Made by a program: the position numbers and the translations under genes
Part shown: positions 36,165-44,778 of the stretch, piece after piece
Layout of the letters: every line of letters starts with the position of its first letter
Position numbering within the stretch: position 1 is the first letter of the stretch
Assembly (NCBI RefSeq): GCF_000737865.1
Contig: NZ_CP007287.1
Location: 978,872-1,042,871 of the forward strand
Source of the DNA: Bifidobacterium coryneforme
GTDB taxonomy: Bacteria > Actinomycetota > Actinomycetes > Actinomycetales > Bifidobacteriaceae
Length of the DNA: 64,000 nucleotides
Reading direction: 5' to 3'
Notes under the pieces: generated by a model
What the model saw: only the letters and a program-made list of their open reading frames with translations
Told to the model about the DNA's origin: nothing
Databases searched by the model: none

Positions 36165-36779
36165 TTACCGCTTCGTCTTGGCCTTAGTCTTGGCCTTGCT
36201 GGCCTCCTCGGCCACCCGTGCCAGGGTCTGGGATGCAGGCTCCTTGGGGGACTTGCTATGGTGCTTCTCGTCGCCAGGCTGGGGTTGGGCATAGCCCAGG
36301 TTGACGTCGAGAAGACGCTGGGCCTCATCCTCATCAAGCTTCTCGGAAAGGGCTATCTCGGAGGTAAGAATCTTCCTGGCCTTGATCAGCATCCGCTTCT
36401 CTCCTGCGGAAAGCCCGTGCTCGTCCACATCACGCTGGGAGAGGTCACGTACCACTTCGGCGATCTTGTTGACCTCACCGGTGGCGATCTTCTCGACGTT
36501 CAGCTTGTAACGGCGCGACCAGTTCATCTCCTTTTCCTCAACGACTGGCGTGCGAAGGATCTCGAAGACCTTGGCCACTTCCTTGGCGTCGACAATGTCC
36601 CTGACACCGACCTTCTTGGCGTTATCGATGGGAACGTTGATGACCAGGCCGTCTGAGGAGAGGACGGTGAGCTGGAGGTACTCCCGGGTGATGCCCTTGA
36701 CCGTCCGTTCGGTGATGGCATCGACCCTGGCGGCTCCATGACGCGGATAGACGACCATATCACCGACGCTGTAACCCAT
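36165..36779 (-). CDS. carD: CarD-family RNA polymerase-binding regulator
   Basis: Binds the RNA polymerase beta subunit and stabilises open complexes, above all at rRNA promoters. The 204-residue product has the N-terminal RNAP-interaction (Tudor-like) domain beginning MGYSVGDMVVYPRHGAARV and the helical DNA-binding domain with NWSRRYKLNVEKI (Trp near residue 87). The last 40 residues form a Lys/Ala/Glu-rich tail (KAKTKAKTKR) absent from the mycobacterial protein. It diverges from the two-component operon and is co-oriented with ispF. Confidence 0.92.
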   Translation of the reverse strand: MGYSVGDMVVYPRHGAARVDAITERTVKGITREYLQLTVLSSDGLVINVPIDNAKKVGVRDIVDAKEVAKVFEILRTPVVEEKEMNWSRRYKLNVEKIATGEVNKIAEVVRDLSQRDVDEHGLSAGEKRMLIKARKILTSEIALSEKLDEDEAQRLLDVNLGYAQPQPGDEKHHSKSPKEPASQTLARVAEEASKAKTKAKTKR

Positions 36780-37044
36780 GTATCCTCCAGGACGAGTCTA
36801 TAAAGTACCATGTAATATTGTCATTTGGCGTGGACTTGCGGGCATGGCATATCGGCTCTTCCTGTGGTTGGCAGGAATCTGCGGAAGGTGCGGGGCCTGC
36901 ACAGTATTCGCCCAGGCAGAGGCTTCCCCAATGCCTTGGTGCGACTATCCTTGTAAGTACGCGTGTGAAGGAAGAACCGGGACCGCCTCGATAGGAGCGG
37001 GTATCCGCCTTGTGAAATACAAGAGACCGAAAACAGAGGTAGGC

Positions 37045-37776
37045 ATGATCAGAAACACAAGCCGCTACACAACACCCAGCACCATCCTGGTGGTCGAGGA
37101 TGAGCCGACCCTGGCTACGGCCATCGCCCAGCGCATCACCGCCGAAGGATGGACCGCCCGTGTTGCCTCTGATGGGGCCAGTGCCGTCCAGGCGGCTTCG
37201 CAGATCAAACCCGACCTGGTCATCATGGACATCATGCTGCCGATCATGGATGGCCTGGAGGCCACCAAACGAATCGTGGCCGAGCGTCCGGTCCCGGTCC
37301 TGATTCTGACCGCCCGTGATGACGAAGCGGACAAGGTCATCGGTCTGGGCGCCGGGGCCGATGATTACATGACCAAGCCTTTCTCCATGCGCGAGCTGAT
37401 CGCCCGCTGCAAGGCCCTCCTGCGTCGGGTCGAGCGGGCCAAGGTCATCGCCAAGAACTCCGAGAACGAGAAGGTCCTGGACTTCGGCAGCCTGGTCATC
37501 GATCCGGCACAACGCATCGTCAACCTCGACGGGGAGCAGGTCCACCTGACCCCGACCGAATTCGACCTCCTGGCCACCTTGGCCCGTAAGCCCAAGTCCG
37601 TCCTGACCAGGGAGAAGCTCCTGGAAGAGGTCTGGGACTGGGTCGATGCCTCCGGCACCAGGACCGTGGATTCCCACGTCAAGGCCCTCCGCCACAAGCT
37701 GGGATCCCAGATGATCCGCACCGTACACGGAGTGGGCTACGCCTTCGAGCCGCCGGAGGATGGCCAGAAGGACTAG
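37045..37776 (+). CDS. OmpR/PhoB-family response regulator
   Basis: DNA-binding output of a two-component system. The 243-residue protein has a receiver domain (acidic residues E18/D19, phosphoacceptor D62 in IMDIMLPIMDG, Thr in LILTARDDE, Lys in MTKPFSMREL) and a winged-helix domain (about 140-238) ending RTVDSHVKALRHKL and TVHGVGYAFE. ATG 37045 follows AGAGGTAGG. It resembles PhoP/RegX3-like regulators of high-GC Gram-positives; the signal is unknown. The kinase gene follows after a spacer carrying a GC-rich hairpin. Confidence 0.9.
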   Translation: MIRNTSRYTTPSTILVVEDEPTLATAIAQRITAEGWTARVASDGASAVQAASQIKPDLVIMDIMLPIMDGLEATKRIVAERPVPVLILTARDDEADKVIGLGAGADDYMTKPFSMRELIARCKALLRRVERAKVIAKNSENEKVLDFGSLVIDPAQRIVNLDGEQVHLTPTEFDLLATLARKPKSVLTREKLLEEVWDWVDASGTRTVDSHVKALRHKLGSQMIRTVHGVGYAFEPPEDGQKD

Positions 37777-37811
37777 CCGCGGTATATGCTGTGAGACGGT
37801 AACTGGAAGCT

Positions 37812-37849
37812 GTGGACCCGGGTCCCCGAGCGGGATGGCCCGGGTCCAC
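37812..37849 (+). other. GC-rich hairpin between response regulator and kinase genes
   Basis: GTGGACCCGGG pairs perfectly with CCCGGGTCCAC around a 16-base loop, 35 bases past the regulator stop and just before the kinase ribosome site. There is no U-tract, so it is not a standard terminator; it may stabilise or process the mRNA. Confidence 0.55.
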
Positions 37850-37867
37850 GCATGTAAGGGAGCAGGT

Positions 37868-38947
37868 ATGACAGACAGGAAGACCCGGCGTACCGGTTCA
37901 TCGCTGCGGGACAGGGTTGACCGCGAGCGCCCCATCGGCAGTTTCGCCTCATTGAAGGTGGAACTGAGCGTCCTGATCATCATTTCGACCGCCATCGCCT
38001 TCGTCATGGCCTGGTTCCTGCTCAAGATGAAGTGGAGCGGATGGATTGCCATGCCCCTGACCCTGATTGTGGCGCTGGGCATCACCTACTTCTTCTCCCG
38101 CGGGCTGACGGCCCCCTTGCGGCAGATGCGGGACGCGGCCGAAGCCATGGCCGCCGGCGACTACACGGTCCGGGTCCATGCCAGCGCCTCCAGTCGTGAC
38201 GAGGTCGGGCTTCTGGCCGTATCCTTCAACGAGATGGCCGAGGAACTCCAGCATGCCGACCAGATGCGACGGGACATGGTGGCAAATGTCAGCCATGAGC
38301 TCCGGACCCCGGTCTCGGCACTTCAGGCCATGGTGGAGAACATGGCGGACGGGGTAACCGAGCCGACACCGGCCAACCTGGAAGGAATCCTGGACCAGGC
38401 CCACCGCCTTTCCGATCTGATCGCCTTCCTTCTTGACCTCTCACGGATGGAGGCCGGGGCGGCCAGCCTGCAGATCGAGAACTTCGACTTTGCCGATTTC
38501 ATCGATGAGACCGTTGAGCCTCTGATCATCGCCGATGCCGGGCACGCCCACGACATCCAGGTGGATTTGGAGGAGGGAATCACCATGGAAGGCGACCAGG
38601 ACCGACTCCGCCAGCTCTTCACCAACATCATATCGAACGCCCTGAAGCACTCGGCCGACGGGACCACTGTCCTGGTGCAGGCCCATGAAGATCGCGAGAA
38701 CGGGAACGTGGTAGCCAACGTGATCAACTTCGGATCACAGATACCACCCGAGGCCCGCACAGACATCTTCCGACGGTTCGTCAAGGGGAAGGCAGGCCCG
38801 GGAACCGAATCAGGAGGAACCGGCCTGGGGCTTTCCATCGCGCGGTGGGCGGCCCAGCTCCACGGCGGTCAGGTGCAGGTGGTGGATGACCCGAGAGGGG
38901 TCGATTTCGAAATCACCCTGCCCAAGTACCACATCGAGCAGGACTAG
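37868..38947 (+). CDS. Sensor histidine kinase (HAMP, HisKA, HATPase_c)
   Basis: Membrane sensor that phosphorylates the preceding regulator. The 359-residue product has a short cytoplasmic start, two adjacent transmembrane helices (about 33-50 and 54-76) with almost no extracellular loop, a HAMP domain (about 78-130), the phosphorylation motif NVSHELRTPVSAL (near 140-152), N-box FTNIISNALKHS, and G-box GGTGLGLSIARW. The lack of a sensor loop suggests sensing within the membrane or through a partner. ATG 37868 follows AGGGAGCAGG. Confidence 0.9.
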   Translation: MTDRKTRRTGSSLRDRVDRERPIGSFASLKVELSVLIIISTAIAFVMAWFLLKMKWSGWIAMPLTLIVALGITYFFSRGLTAPLRQMRDAAEAMAAGDYTVRVHASASSRDEVGLLAVSFNEMAEELQHADQMRRDMVANVSHELRTPVSALQAMVENMADGVTEPTPANLEGILDQAHRLSDLIAFLLDLSRMEAGAASLQIENFDFADFIDETVEPLIIADAGHAHDIQVDLEEGITMEGDQDRLRQLFTNIISNALKHSADGTTVLVQAHEDRENGNVVANVINFGSQIPPEARTDIFRRFVKGKAGPGTESGGTGLGLSIARWAAQLHGGQVQVVDDPRGVDFEITLPKYHIEQD

Positions 38948-39050
38948 AACGAGCAGTCCCTCTCCTCCGCGCGGTCCGACGGCAGGAAGGACACCTCCCC
39001 ATCCGACTCGCCACATTGACGCGGCCCCCCATCTCGACACATAATGGAGT

Positions 39051-39064
39051 CGAACATTTGTTCG
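39051..39064. promoter_or_regulatory. LexA (SOS) box of the umuDC operon
   Basis: CGAACATTTGTTCG perfectly matches CGAAC-N4-GTTCG, 26 bases before the umuD-like ATG. The same element, with one base changed, is found upstream of uvrB. Confidence 0.88.
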
Positions 39065-39089
39065 ATTGCATATGAGTCGAGGTGCGTTC

Positions 39090-39746
39090 ATGTCCAGGTT
39101 ATCCAGCCCGTCCCGCCTGTCGAGCACACTACTTGCAGGGGCCTGTAAGGTCGACGCCCTGTCCTCCTTCGGCGGCCGCCCCATCCCGGTACCCGTGGCC
39201 CTTGAAGCCGTCCATGCCGGCTTTCCCTCAGTGGCGCAGGACTATTTCAACGGGGATTTCAGCTTCGACCAGAACGTCATCATCCACCCCAGTTCCACCT
39301 ACATCATCCACGTAGCAGGCGAGTCCATGACCGGGGCCGGCATCTTCGACGGGGATCTCCTGGTGGTGGACAGATCCCTGGAGCCTCGCCAGGACGATAT
39401 CGTCATCGCCATCCTCGATGACGAAATGCTGGTCAAACGCCTGGTCCGGCAGGACGGACACACCATCCTCCATGCCGAGAACCCCTCCTATCCCGATTTC
39501 ATCCCCCAGGACGGTGAGTGCCTGGTCATCTGGGGGGTGGTTACCGGCAATTACCACTGGCAGCGGATAGATTCAACCGGAGGGTTCGATACCCATCCCC
39601 TCCCCCAGGTCACCTATCCAGGCAGGCAGGAATCGCCTATGGGGCAGGAGGGCCGGACCACCTCCGAACAGCAGGGCACGATCAAGAGGAGGACCAGCCA
39701 CTTCCAGCCCGCCTATCCCACCGCCGAGTGGGGGCACCATGCCTGA
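39090..39746 (+). CDS. umuD: UmuD-like S24 peptidase with C-terminal extension
   Basis: Self-cleaving subunit of an error-prone polymerase complex, part of the SOS response. The 218-residue protein has a peptidase S24 domain with the catalytic serine in [15 protein letters not shown] (near 80-94) and lysine in EMLVKRLVR (near 120). An N-terminal arm (FPSVAQDYF follows it) is present as in UmuD. Unlike ordinary UmuD (about 140 residues), it continues for about 60 residues of polar, Gln/Pro-rich sequence after the fold. ATG 39090 follows CGAGG; an in-frame TTG/ATG at 39066-39074 is less well placed. It overlaps umuC by 8 bases. Confidence 0.83.
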   Translation: MSRLSSPSRLSSTLLAGACKVDALSSFGGRPIPVPVALEAVHAGFPSVAQDYFNGDFSFDQNVIIHPSSTYIIHVAGESMTGAGIFDGDLLVVDRSLEPRQDDIVIAILDDEMLVKRLVRQDGHTILHAENPSYPDFIPQDGECLVIWGVVTGNYHWQRIDSTGGFDTHPLPQVTYPGRQESPMGQEGRTTSEQQGTIKRRTSHFQPAYPTAEWGHHA

Positions 39747-41103
39747 GCAACAGAACGACCGCCCCTCGGCAATCCAGGGAGAAGAGGCCGCCCTGACACC
39801 ACGAGTGGTTCTGGCGGACGCCAATTCCTTCTATGCCTCCTGCGAGAAGGTCTTCGACCCCTCCCTGGAGGGCCGGCCTGTGGTGGTGCTTTCCAATAAT
39901 GACGGTTGCGTGGTGGCCCGGAACCGGGAGGCCAAGCAGCTGGGCATCGCCAACGGGACCCCCTGGTTCAAAATCCGCGACCAGGCCACACACGACGGAG
40001 TGGTCGCGCGGAGTTCCAACTATGAGCTCTACGCCAGCCTCTCCCAGCGCATGATGGGGGTCATGGCCCGGTTTCTGCCCAACCAGGAGATATACTCCAT
40101 CGACGAGTGCTTCATGACCAGCATCTGGAATGACCAGCGGACCGGTCAAATCTGCCGGGACCTGCATGACGCGGTCCTGCGGTCGACCGGCATACCCGTC
40201 AGCGTGGGGGTGGCTCCCACCAAGACCCTGGCCAAGGTTGCCAACCACTGGGCCAAGACCCATCCCAGCATTGATGGTGTGACCCTCTGGGACCAGATCG
40301 AGGCCGAGTATGGGGACCGTGCCCTGGCCTCCGTCCCCATCGATCAGGTCTGGGGAGTGGGGCACAAACTGACCAGGAAGCTGATGAGCATGGGAATCGT
40401 CACCGCCTTGGATCTGCGCGATGCCGACCCGGTCTTGATCAGACGACGATTCTCCGTCATGGTCCAGCGCACGGCACTGGAACTGCGCGGGACGGCCTGC
40501 ATCGAGGACGGTGCTGATGCCAACAAGGGTATACGGACCGATCAGATCCTGTGCTCGCGGATGTTCTCGCACCCGGTGGAGGGATACACGTCGCTGGCCC
40601 AGGCCCTGAGCATATACGCCCAGAAAGCCTGCCACAGGCTGCACCGACAGCACAGCCTCTGCTCCAAGGTGAAGGTGTTCTGCTCGACCAGCCCCTACGC
40701 CCCCCAGCAGTTCTCAGCAATCAGCAGGACCGTCGACCTGGAGGATCCCAGTGACGACCCCCTGGTCATCTCCAGGGCCGCCAGCCAGGCCATCAAGGGG
40801 CACGTGGACCCCCATGCCCATTACATCAGGGCCGGCGTGGTTCTTCTGGAGCTGAGTAATGCCAGAAGTTTCCAAACACTGGAAGGGTTGGACGCAGCCC
40901 GTGACACCCATGAATTGGGAGATATCCTGGAAGCAGCCTCGCAGCGCTTCGGACCCTTCAGGGTAGGGGTCGGCTACGGAGGCATCCGGGGTCGTGGCCG
41001 CCACGATGATGATGCCGGAGCCACCTGGTCCATGAACCGTCGCATCCTCTCCCCCAGATCCACCACCAGGTGGGATGAAATGGCCGTGGCCTACGCCCGC
41101 TGA
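39739..41103 (+). CDS. umuC: Y-family DNA polymerase V catalytic subunit (UmuC-like)
   Basis: Error-prone translesion polymerase induced by DNA damage. The 454-residue product has the Y-family active-site motifs [14 protein letters not shown] (Asp near residue 30) and YSIDECFM (Asp/Glu near 119), the UmuC segment [15 protein letters not shown], the helix-hairpin-helix region [16 protein letters not shown] and a C-terminal little-finger domain. Translation is probably coupled to umuD (8-base overlap). Its 3' end overlaps the convergent comF gene by 13 bases. Confidence 0.92.
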   Translation: MPEQQNDRPSAIQGEEAALTPRVVLADANSFYASCEKVFDPSLEGRPVVVLSNNDGCVVARNREAKQLGIANGTPWFKIRDQATHDGVVARSSNYELYASLSQRMMGVMARFLPNQEIYSIDECFMTSIWNDQRTGQICRDLHDAVLRSTGIPVSVGVAPTKTLAKVANHWAKTHPSIDGVTLWDQIEAEYGDRALASVPIDQVWGVGHKLTRKLMSMGIVTALDLRDADPVLIRRRFSVMVQRTALELRGTACIEDGADANKGIRTDQILCSRMFSHPVEGYTSLAQALSIYAQKACHRLHRQHSLCSKVKVFCSTSPYAPQQFSAISRTVDLEDPSDDPLVISRAASQAIKGHVDPHAHYIRAGVVLLELSNARSFQTLEGLDAARDTHELGDILEAASQRFGPFRVGVGYGGIRGRGRHDDDAGATWSMNRRILSPRSTTRWDEMAVAYAR

Positions 41104-41849
41104 ATCCCCGGATCAACCCCGGTCGCGGCGGCAAGGGTCAGACACGTAAGAGGGATGCCACCAGCCAGGGTCAAGGCGCGGGCGCACTGCCGGATTGTCG
41201 AACCCGTCGTAACGATGTCATCAATGACCAGGATCGGATGCCCCGCCACTGATGAGGCATCCCTGACCACGATACGCCCCGAAACCCTACTGGCACGCTC
41301 CGAACGACCTCCTGCCCCTACGGACTTCCCACGGATGTCATGCATGGTCAGGACCGGTGTCGATACCGACGGGAAACCTGCATCCATCAGAGTCCGGGCC
41401 ACTGCCGCCGCCACAGGATTCAGATGCGCTCGCCCACGCCTTCTCAACGACCGTGGGGTCGAGGGGGCAGGGACGACCAGAATCGGCGTACCGCTCGTGC
41501 CGGACGGCAGACCGGCACGAAAACGTCCACCTGCCAGCAGTCGCCCCGCCAACAGGGAAATGGCATGACCCAGCGGGCGGTCCAAGGCCCGGTCATCATG
41601 GTCCTTCCAGGCCAGGATGGCTTGCCTCACCGGCCCCCTATAGGCACCGCACGCAAGGGCTCGCCCCAGGGCATAGGAGGGGGCCTCGGGAAAGACCGGT
41701 CTGGTCAACAGTCGGGCGCAATCGTGACAGAGCAGGGCGTCGGGCCGATCGCAACCGGCACAGCCCCTGGGCAGAAGAAGCCCGGTCAATTCCCTGATTA
41801 CCCTCTTGGTCAGGAAAGAACCCCTTGTTGCAGAACGAGATAAACGCAT
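41091..41849 (-). CDS. ComF-family phosphoribosyltransferase-like protein
   Basis: ComF/GntX family: N-terminal zinc ribbon and PRTase fold. The 252-residue protein has [15 protein letters not shown] (near 30-44) and the PRPP-loop-like motif [14 protein letters not shown] (near 210-223), plus the family segment [10 protein letters not shown]. In Gram-positives ComFC assists DNA uptake; other members are uncharacterised, and no other competence gene is present here. The start is not firm: ATG 41849 has only a weak GAG upstream, and TTG 41861 is possible. It is convergent and overlaps umuC. Confidence 0.78.
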   Translation of the reverse strand: MRLSRSATRGSFLTKRVIRELTGLLLPRGCAGCDRPDALLCHDCARLLTRPVFPEAPSYALGRALACGAYRGPVRQAILAWKDHDDRALDRPLGHAISLLAGRLLAGGRFRAGLPSGTSGTPILVVPAPSTPRSLRRRGRAHLNPVAAAVARTLMDAGFPSVSTPVLTMHDIRGKSVGAGGRSERASRVSGRIVVRDASSVAGHPILVIDDIVTTGSTIRQCARALTLAGGIPLTCLTLAAATGVDPGIQRA

Positions 41850-41904
41850 GCACTCAGGCAAGCATCATCAGTCAAGGGTGGAGACCATAAGGAGAAGAAG
41901 TGCG

Positions 41905-42723
41905 TCAGCGTGCCAGACGAGGCTCCAGGGTCCGTATCAGTTCCAAGGTGTCGGCAGGATTGTCCACTTTCACAGCCAAGGTGCCCGCAAGTGCCGCCGG
42001 GTAGTCATTCCCATCAGGATCCATGCGATCACCCACAAAAAGAATCCGGTCGACCTGGACCCCCAGAATCTCGGCCAGGGTCGAAACCGCGTAGGCCTTG
42101 TCGATCCCCTTGGCGGAGATATCGACACTGGTGGACCCACCCGAGCGAACCTGCAGATGGGGCAGGTCCGCCGCAACAGCCGCTGCCAGGCGGTCCTTAC
42201 GTTTGTTGTCCGGGTCCCAGGCCTCCTTGGCTCCGACCGGAGCCTCCTGGCCCAGGGCAGAAAAGGTAATCTGACTCCCCCGGTCCTCGATCCGTGGCCC
42301 CCAGGTCTCCTCTTCCCAATCGCCCAACTCCCGGGCACGCTTCTCCAGGGACGTGGCGGCGGCCTTACGGTCCTCATCACTCAGGTCATGGGCATACACC
42401 TGGCCCCAGTCGTCGCCTTTCCACCGGTAGTATCTGGTACCGCTGGTCGGCATCAGGTGAAGCTGTGTCTTGTCGGTGTCCTCGGGCAGAGCGGCCAGGA
42501 CCTGGTTCCTGAACTGGAGGAAACGCCCGCCGGAGATGATGGCCACGGGGCGCAGATGAGTCAGAGCGGCAAAGTGGCGAGCCATGACCTCATCCATCCT
42601 GGTCTTCGACAGGGCCAGGGTGTTGTCCAGATCGAAGGCCAGTACGTCGGCCTTACCTGAAACCACATCCAGGTCCATATCGCGCCACCCCGGCACCTTG
42701 ATATCACCGTCGCCTGCTGCCAT
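41905..42723 (-). CDS. HAD-IIB hydrolase, phosphomannomutase-like
   Basis: HAD-superfamily phosphatase/phosphomutase. The 272-residue product has motif I FDLDNTLALS (near 31-40), motif II VAIISGG, and motif IV GDRMDPDGNDYPAA (near 233-246). The combination and order resemble the eukaryotic-type PMM and HAD-IIB sugar-phosphate enzymes. Start ATG 42723 follows a strong AAGGAGG. Its place beside the envelope glycan block fits sugar-nucleotide precursor metabolism, but the substrate is not shown by sequence. Confidence 0.78.
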   Translation of the reverse strand: MAAGDGDIKVPGWRDMDLDVVSGKADVLAFDLDNTLALSKTRMDEVMARHFAALTHLRPVAIISGGRFLQFRNQVLAALPEDTDKTQLHLMPTSGTRYYRWKGDDWGQVYAHDLSDEDRKAAATSLEKRARELGDWEEETWGPRIEDRGSQITFSALGQEAPVGAKEAWDPDNKRKDRLAAAVAADLPHLQVRSGGSTSVDISAKGIDKAYAVSTLAEILGVQVDRILFVGDRMDPDGNDYPAALAGTLAVKVDNPADTLELIRTLEPRLAR

Positions 42724-42814
42724 GGATCCTCCTTGCGTCGCATTCGATTCAGCCAATGGTACAGAACACCCTGAGACCATGCCTCCCGACCCACCGACAG
42801 CTATGGTAGGAATC

Positions 42815-43249
42815 ATGACCCATGAGCTGCCGCCCTGGCATCGAGCCGTCTACCGCAACACCCACGGACGAGGTGTCCGCAGGCCGACCTTTGGCACCCG
42901 ATTGCCCAGATATCGCACCAGGTGCGGGGTATTCGACGATTTGGTAGCCGCACAAATCCGTAGACTCAGTGCAGGCTGGCCCGAACTGGTCAGATCCGTC
43001 CAGTTCGGTGTCGAGGATGTGCCGCCTTCCGACCCGACACCGTGGGATGGAACCTCTGGGGTATATTCCCGGTCCTTCCCTGCAGGCAGGGGCGTGCCAC
43101 CTAGGATCATCCTCTACCGGATGCCCATCCAGCATCAGACCAAAAATCGTATGGAGCTGGAGCTCGTTATCAGGGACGAGCTGGTTCAGCAACTTGCCGA
43201 GCTCTATGGCCGTTCACCCGAGCAAATCGACCCCATGTGGGGTAAGTGA
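42815..43249 (+). CDS. Zincin-like metallopeptidase-family protein with degenerate active site
   Basis: Actinobacterial member of the zincin_1 (DUF1025) family, 144 residues. The conserved framework is present: RHxxG-like YRNTHGRGVRRP at the start, FDDLVAAQIRRL, VQFGVEDVPPSD, RIILYRMP and the ending LAELYGRSPEQIDP. Where true metallopeptidases have HExxH, this protein reads VQQLAE, so zinc binding and catalysis are doubtful; the same loss is usual in actinobacterial relatives. ATG 42815 follows GGTAGGA. It diverges from the HAD gene and ends 2 bases from the convergent DUF5719 gene. Confidence 0.72.
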   Translation: MTHELPPWHRAVYRNTHGRGVRRPTFGTRLPRYRTRCGVFDDLVAAQIRRLSAGWPELVRSVQFGVEDVPPSDPTPWDGTSGVYSRSFPAGRGVPPRIILYRMPIQHQTKNRMELELVIRDELVQQLAELYGRSPEQIDPMWGK

Positions 43250-43251
43250 GC

Positions 43252-44778
43252 TCAGGGAAGGATTGCCGAATCGGGACCGGCATGGATGACGGCTGTTCGC
43301 GGCAGAAGGGCTGTCGGCATCACGGATGCCAAACCGACCAGCCCCGCTTCTCTAACCTTGTCCACCTCGATACGGGCATTCCATATAACCTGCTCGGCCT
43401 CATCCATTCGAACGGCCGTGGTGTCGGCACCCAGGTCTTCAGGGGCGAATTCCTTGGCCTTGGATGGGTCCAGAACGACCTCCCTATGACCCGTCTTTTT
43501 GCCTGTCTTGTCGAATCCCGTAAGGGAAACAGAGGTCTGCTTCTGCGAACCGTTGACCAGGGTAAGCCGTCCCTTGGTGTTTTCGGGTACAGTCACGGCA
43601 CCTGATACGGCCGCTTCACCCGGATTGAGGATGGCGAAGTCCGATTGATCCTTCTCCGAGTCGCCTTGGATCTTTACCACGGCATTGATTGGCTCATCCG
43701 CGGTGATACGCAGGGCCGTCTTGCCTTCAGGCACCTCGCCCAGGTCGATGGCCGCGGTCCGTCCCGCTTCAAGTTTCCGATCATCGGTTCCCTGACCTCC
43801 CTGGTCATCCAGCCAAGTCAACTTCAACGACGCACTCTTCTCGGACCGGGCCAGGAGAAGAGCCTTATCGGCTCCACGGATCCCGGGAATAATCAAGTCC
43901 CTACTGGCTGCATCCAATGCGGTCGCATAATCGGAGCCACGCGATTCAAGACCACTCATGGCGCTGATGGTAACCATCAGCGCCACAGGAGCCTGGGAGC
44001 TGGTGGCGGTGACATAGATTCCATCCTGGTCAGGTGCCGCCGCGGACAGGTTGAAGGAGGCGTGACCACCAGGAGCCACCGTCATCATGCTGCCGTTCGC
44101 CAGATTCATCCTGGACCCCGAAGCTGAGCCGTGGATGGAGATGGTGACCTTGGTTGCCTTGGAGGAGGGGTTGTATGCCACCAGATGCTGGGTCCACCCC
44201 TGTCTGGTAGTGGGCAGCAGGAAGGATGACTCCATGGCGGCATCCGGGCAGCGCAGTCCCTGCACCCCCTTGAAGTCACCCTCGGTCGCCCAGGAGACCA
44301 TGGAAGCCGTACTCCCCGCGCCTGACTCCACCTTGTACAGGTTGGAGGTGAAAGCCAGGGCTTCCGACCCCACATCGTGGGAGCCCACCATGGCCTTCTC
44401 CCCGTCCAGAGGGTCGGGATCGGACAGGGTCTTGGACTGCCCATCGCCCATGGGTGAAATTCTTGAGGTCAGAACAGAACCGAAGGAGCCCATCATGGCT
44501 GAAGCGGCCAAGTCGCCTTCGGACGCGCGGAACTGCTCATCACCGACCTTTTCGGCGTCATCCAGACTCATCCTGGCCGGACAGTAGGAGGTAATGGTCC
44601 TTTGACTCACCTCGTGGGCCTTGGTGGACGTGGCATCAGTCTTGTCCACCATGAAGGAAGGCAGACGGAAAAAGACGAGGCAGGCCACCAGGGCCACAAC
44701 AATCAGGATGGAAAACCCGCCCAGAGACAGTCTCCAAAGACTTCCTCGACCCGCTGGCTTCTTGGTTTCCTTGCTCAT
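43252..44778 (-). CDS. DUF5719-family membrane-anchored protein
   Basis: 508-residue protein with a short basic start, one transmembrane segment (about 17-38, LGGFSILIVVALVACLVFF) and a large extracellular, Ser/Thr/Gly-rich beta-type region, as in DUF5719 proteins of actinobacteria. The function is unknown; the family is usually found next to a large glycosyltransferase and WhiB, as here. ATG 44778 overlaps the stop of that gene (TGATG) with GGAG upstream, so translation is coupled and the two proteins may work together at the cell surface. Confidence 0.82.
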   Translation of the reverse strand: MSKETKKPAGRGSLWRLSLGGFSILIVVALVACLVFFRLPSFMVDKTDATSTKAHEVSQRTITSYCPARMSLDDAEKVGDEQFRASEGDLAASAMMGSFGSVLTSRISPMGDGQSKTLSDPDPLDGEKAMVGSHDVGSEALAFTSNLYKVESGAGSTASMVSWATEGDFKGVQGLRCPDAAMESSFLLPTTRQGWTQHLVAYNPSSKATKVTISIHGSASGSRMNLANGSMMTVAPGGHASFNLSAAAPDQDGIYVTATSSQAPVALMVTISAMSGLESRGSDYATALDAASRDLIIPGIRGADKALLLARSEKSASLKLTWLDDQGGQGTDDRKLEAGRTAAIDLGEVPEGKTALRITADEPINAVVKIQGDSEKDQSDFAILNPGEAAVSGAVTVPENTKGRLTLVNGSQKQTSVSLTGFDKTGKKTGHREVVLDPSKAKEFAPEDLGADTTAVRMDEAEQVIWNARIEVDKVREAGLVGLASVMPTALLPRTAVIHAGPDSAILP

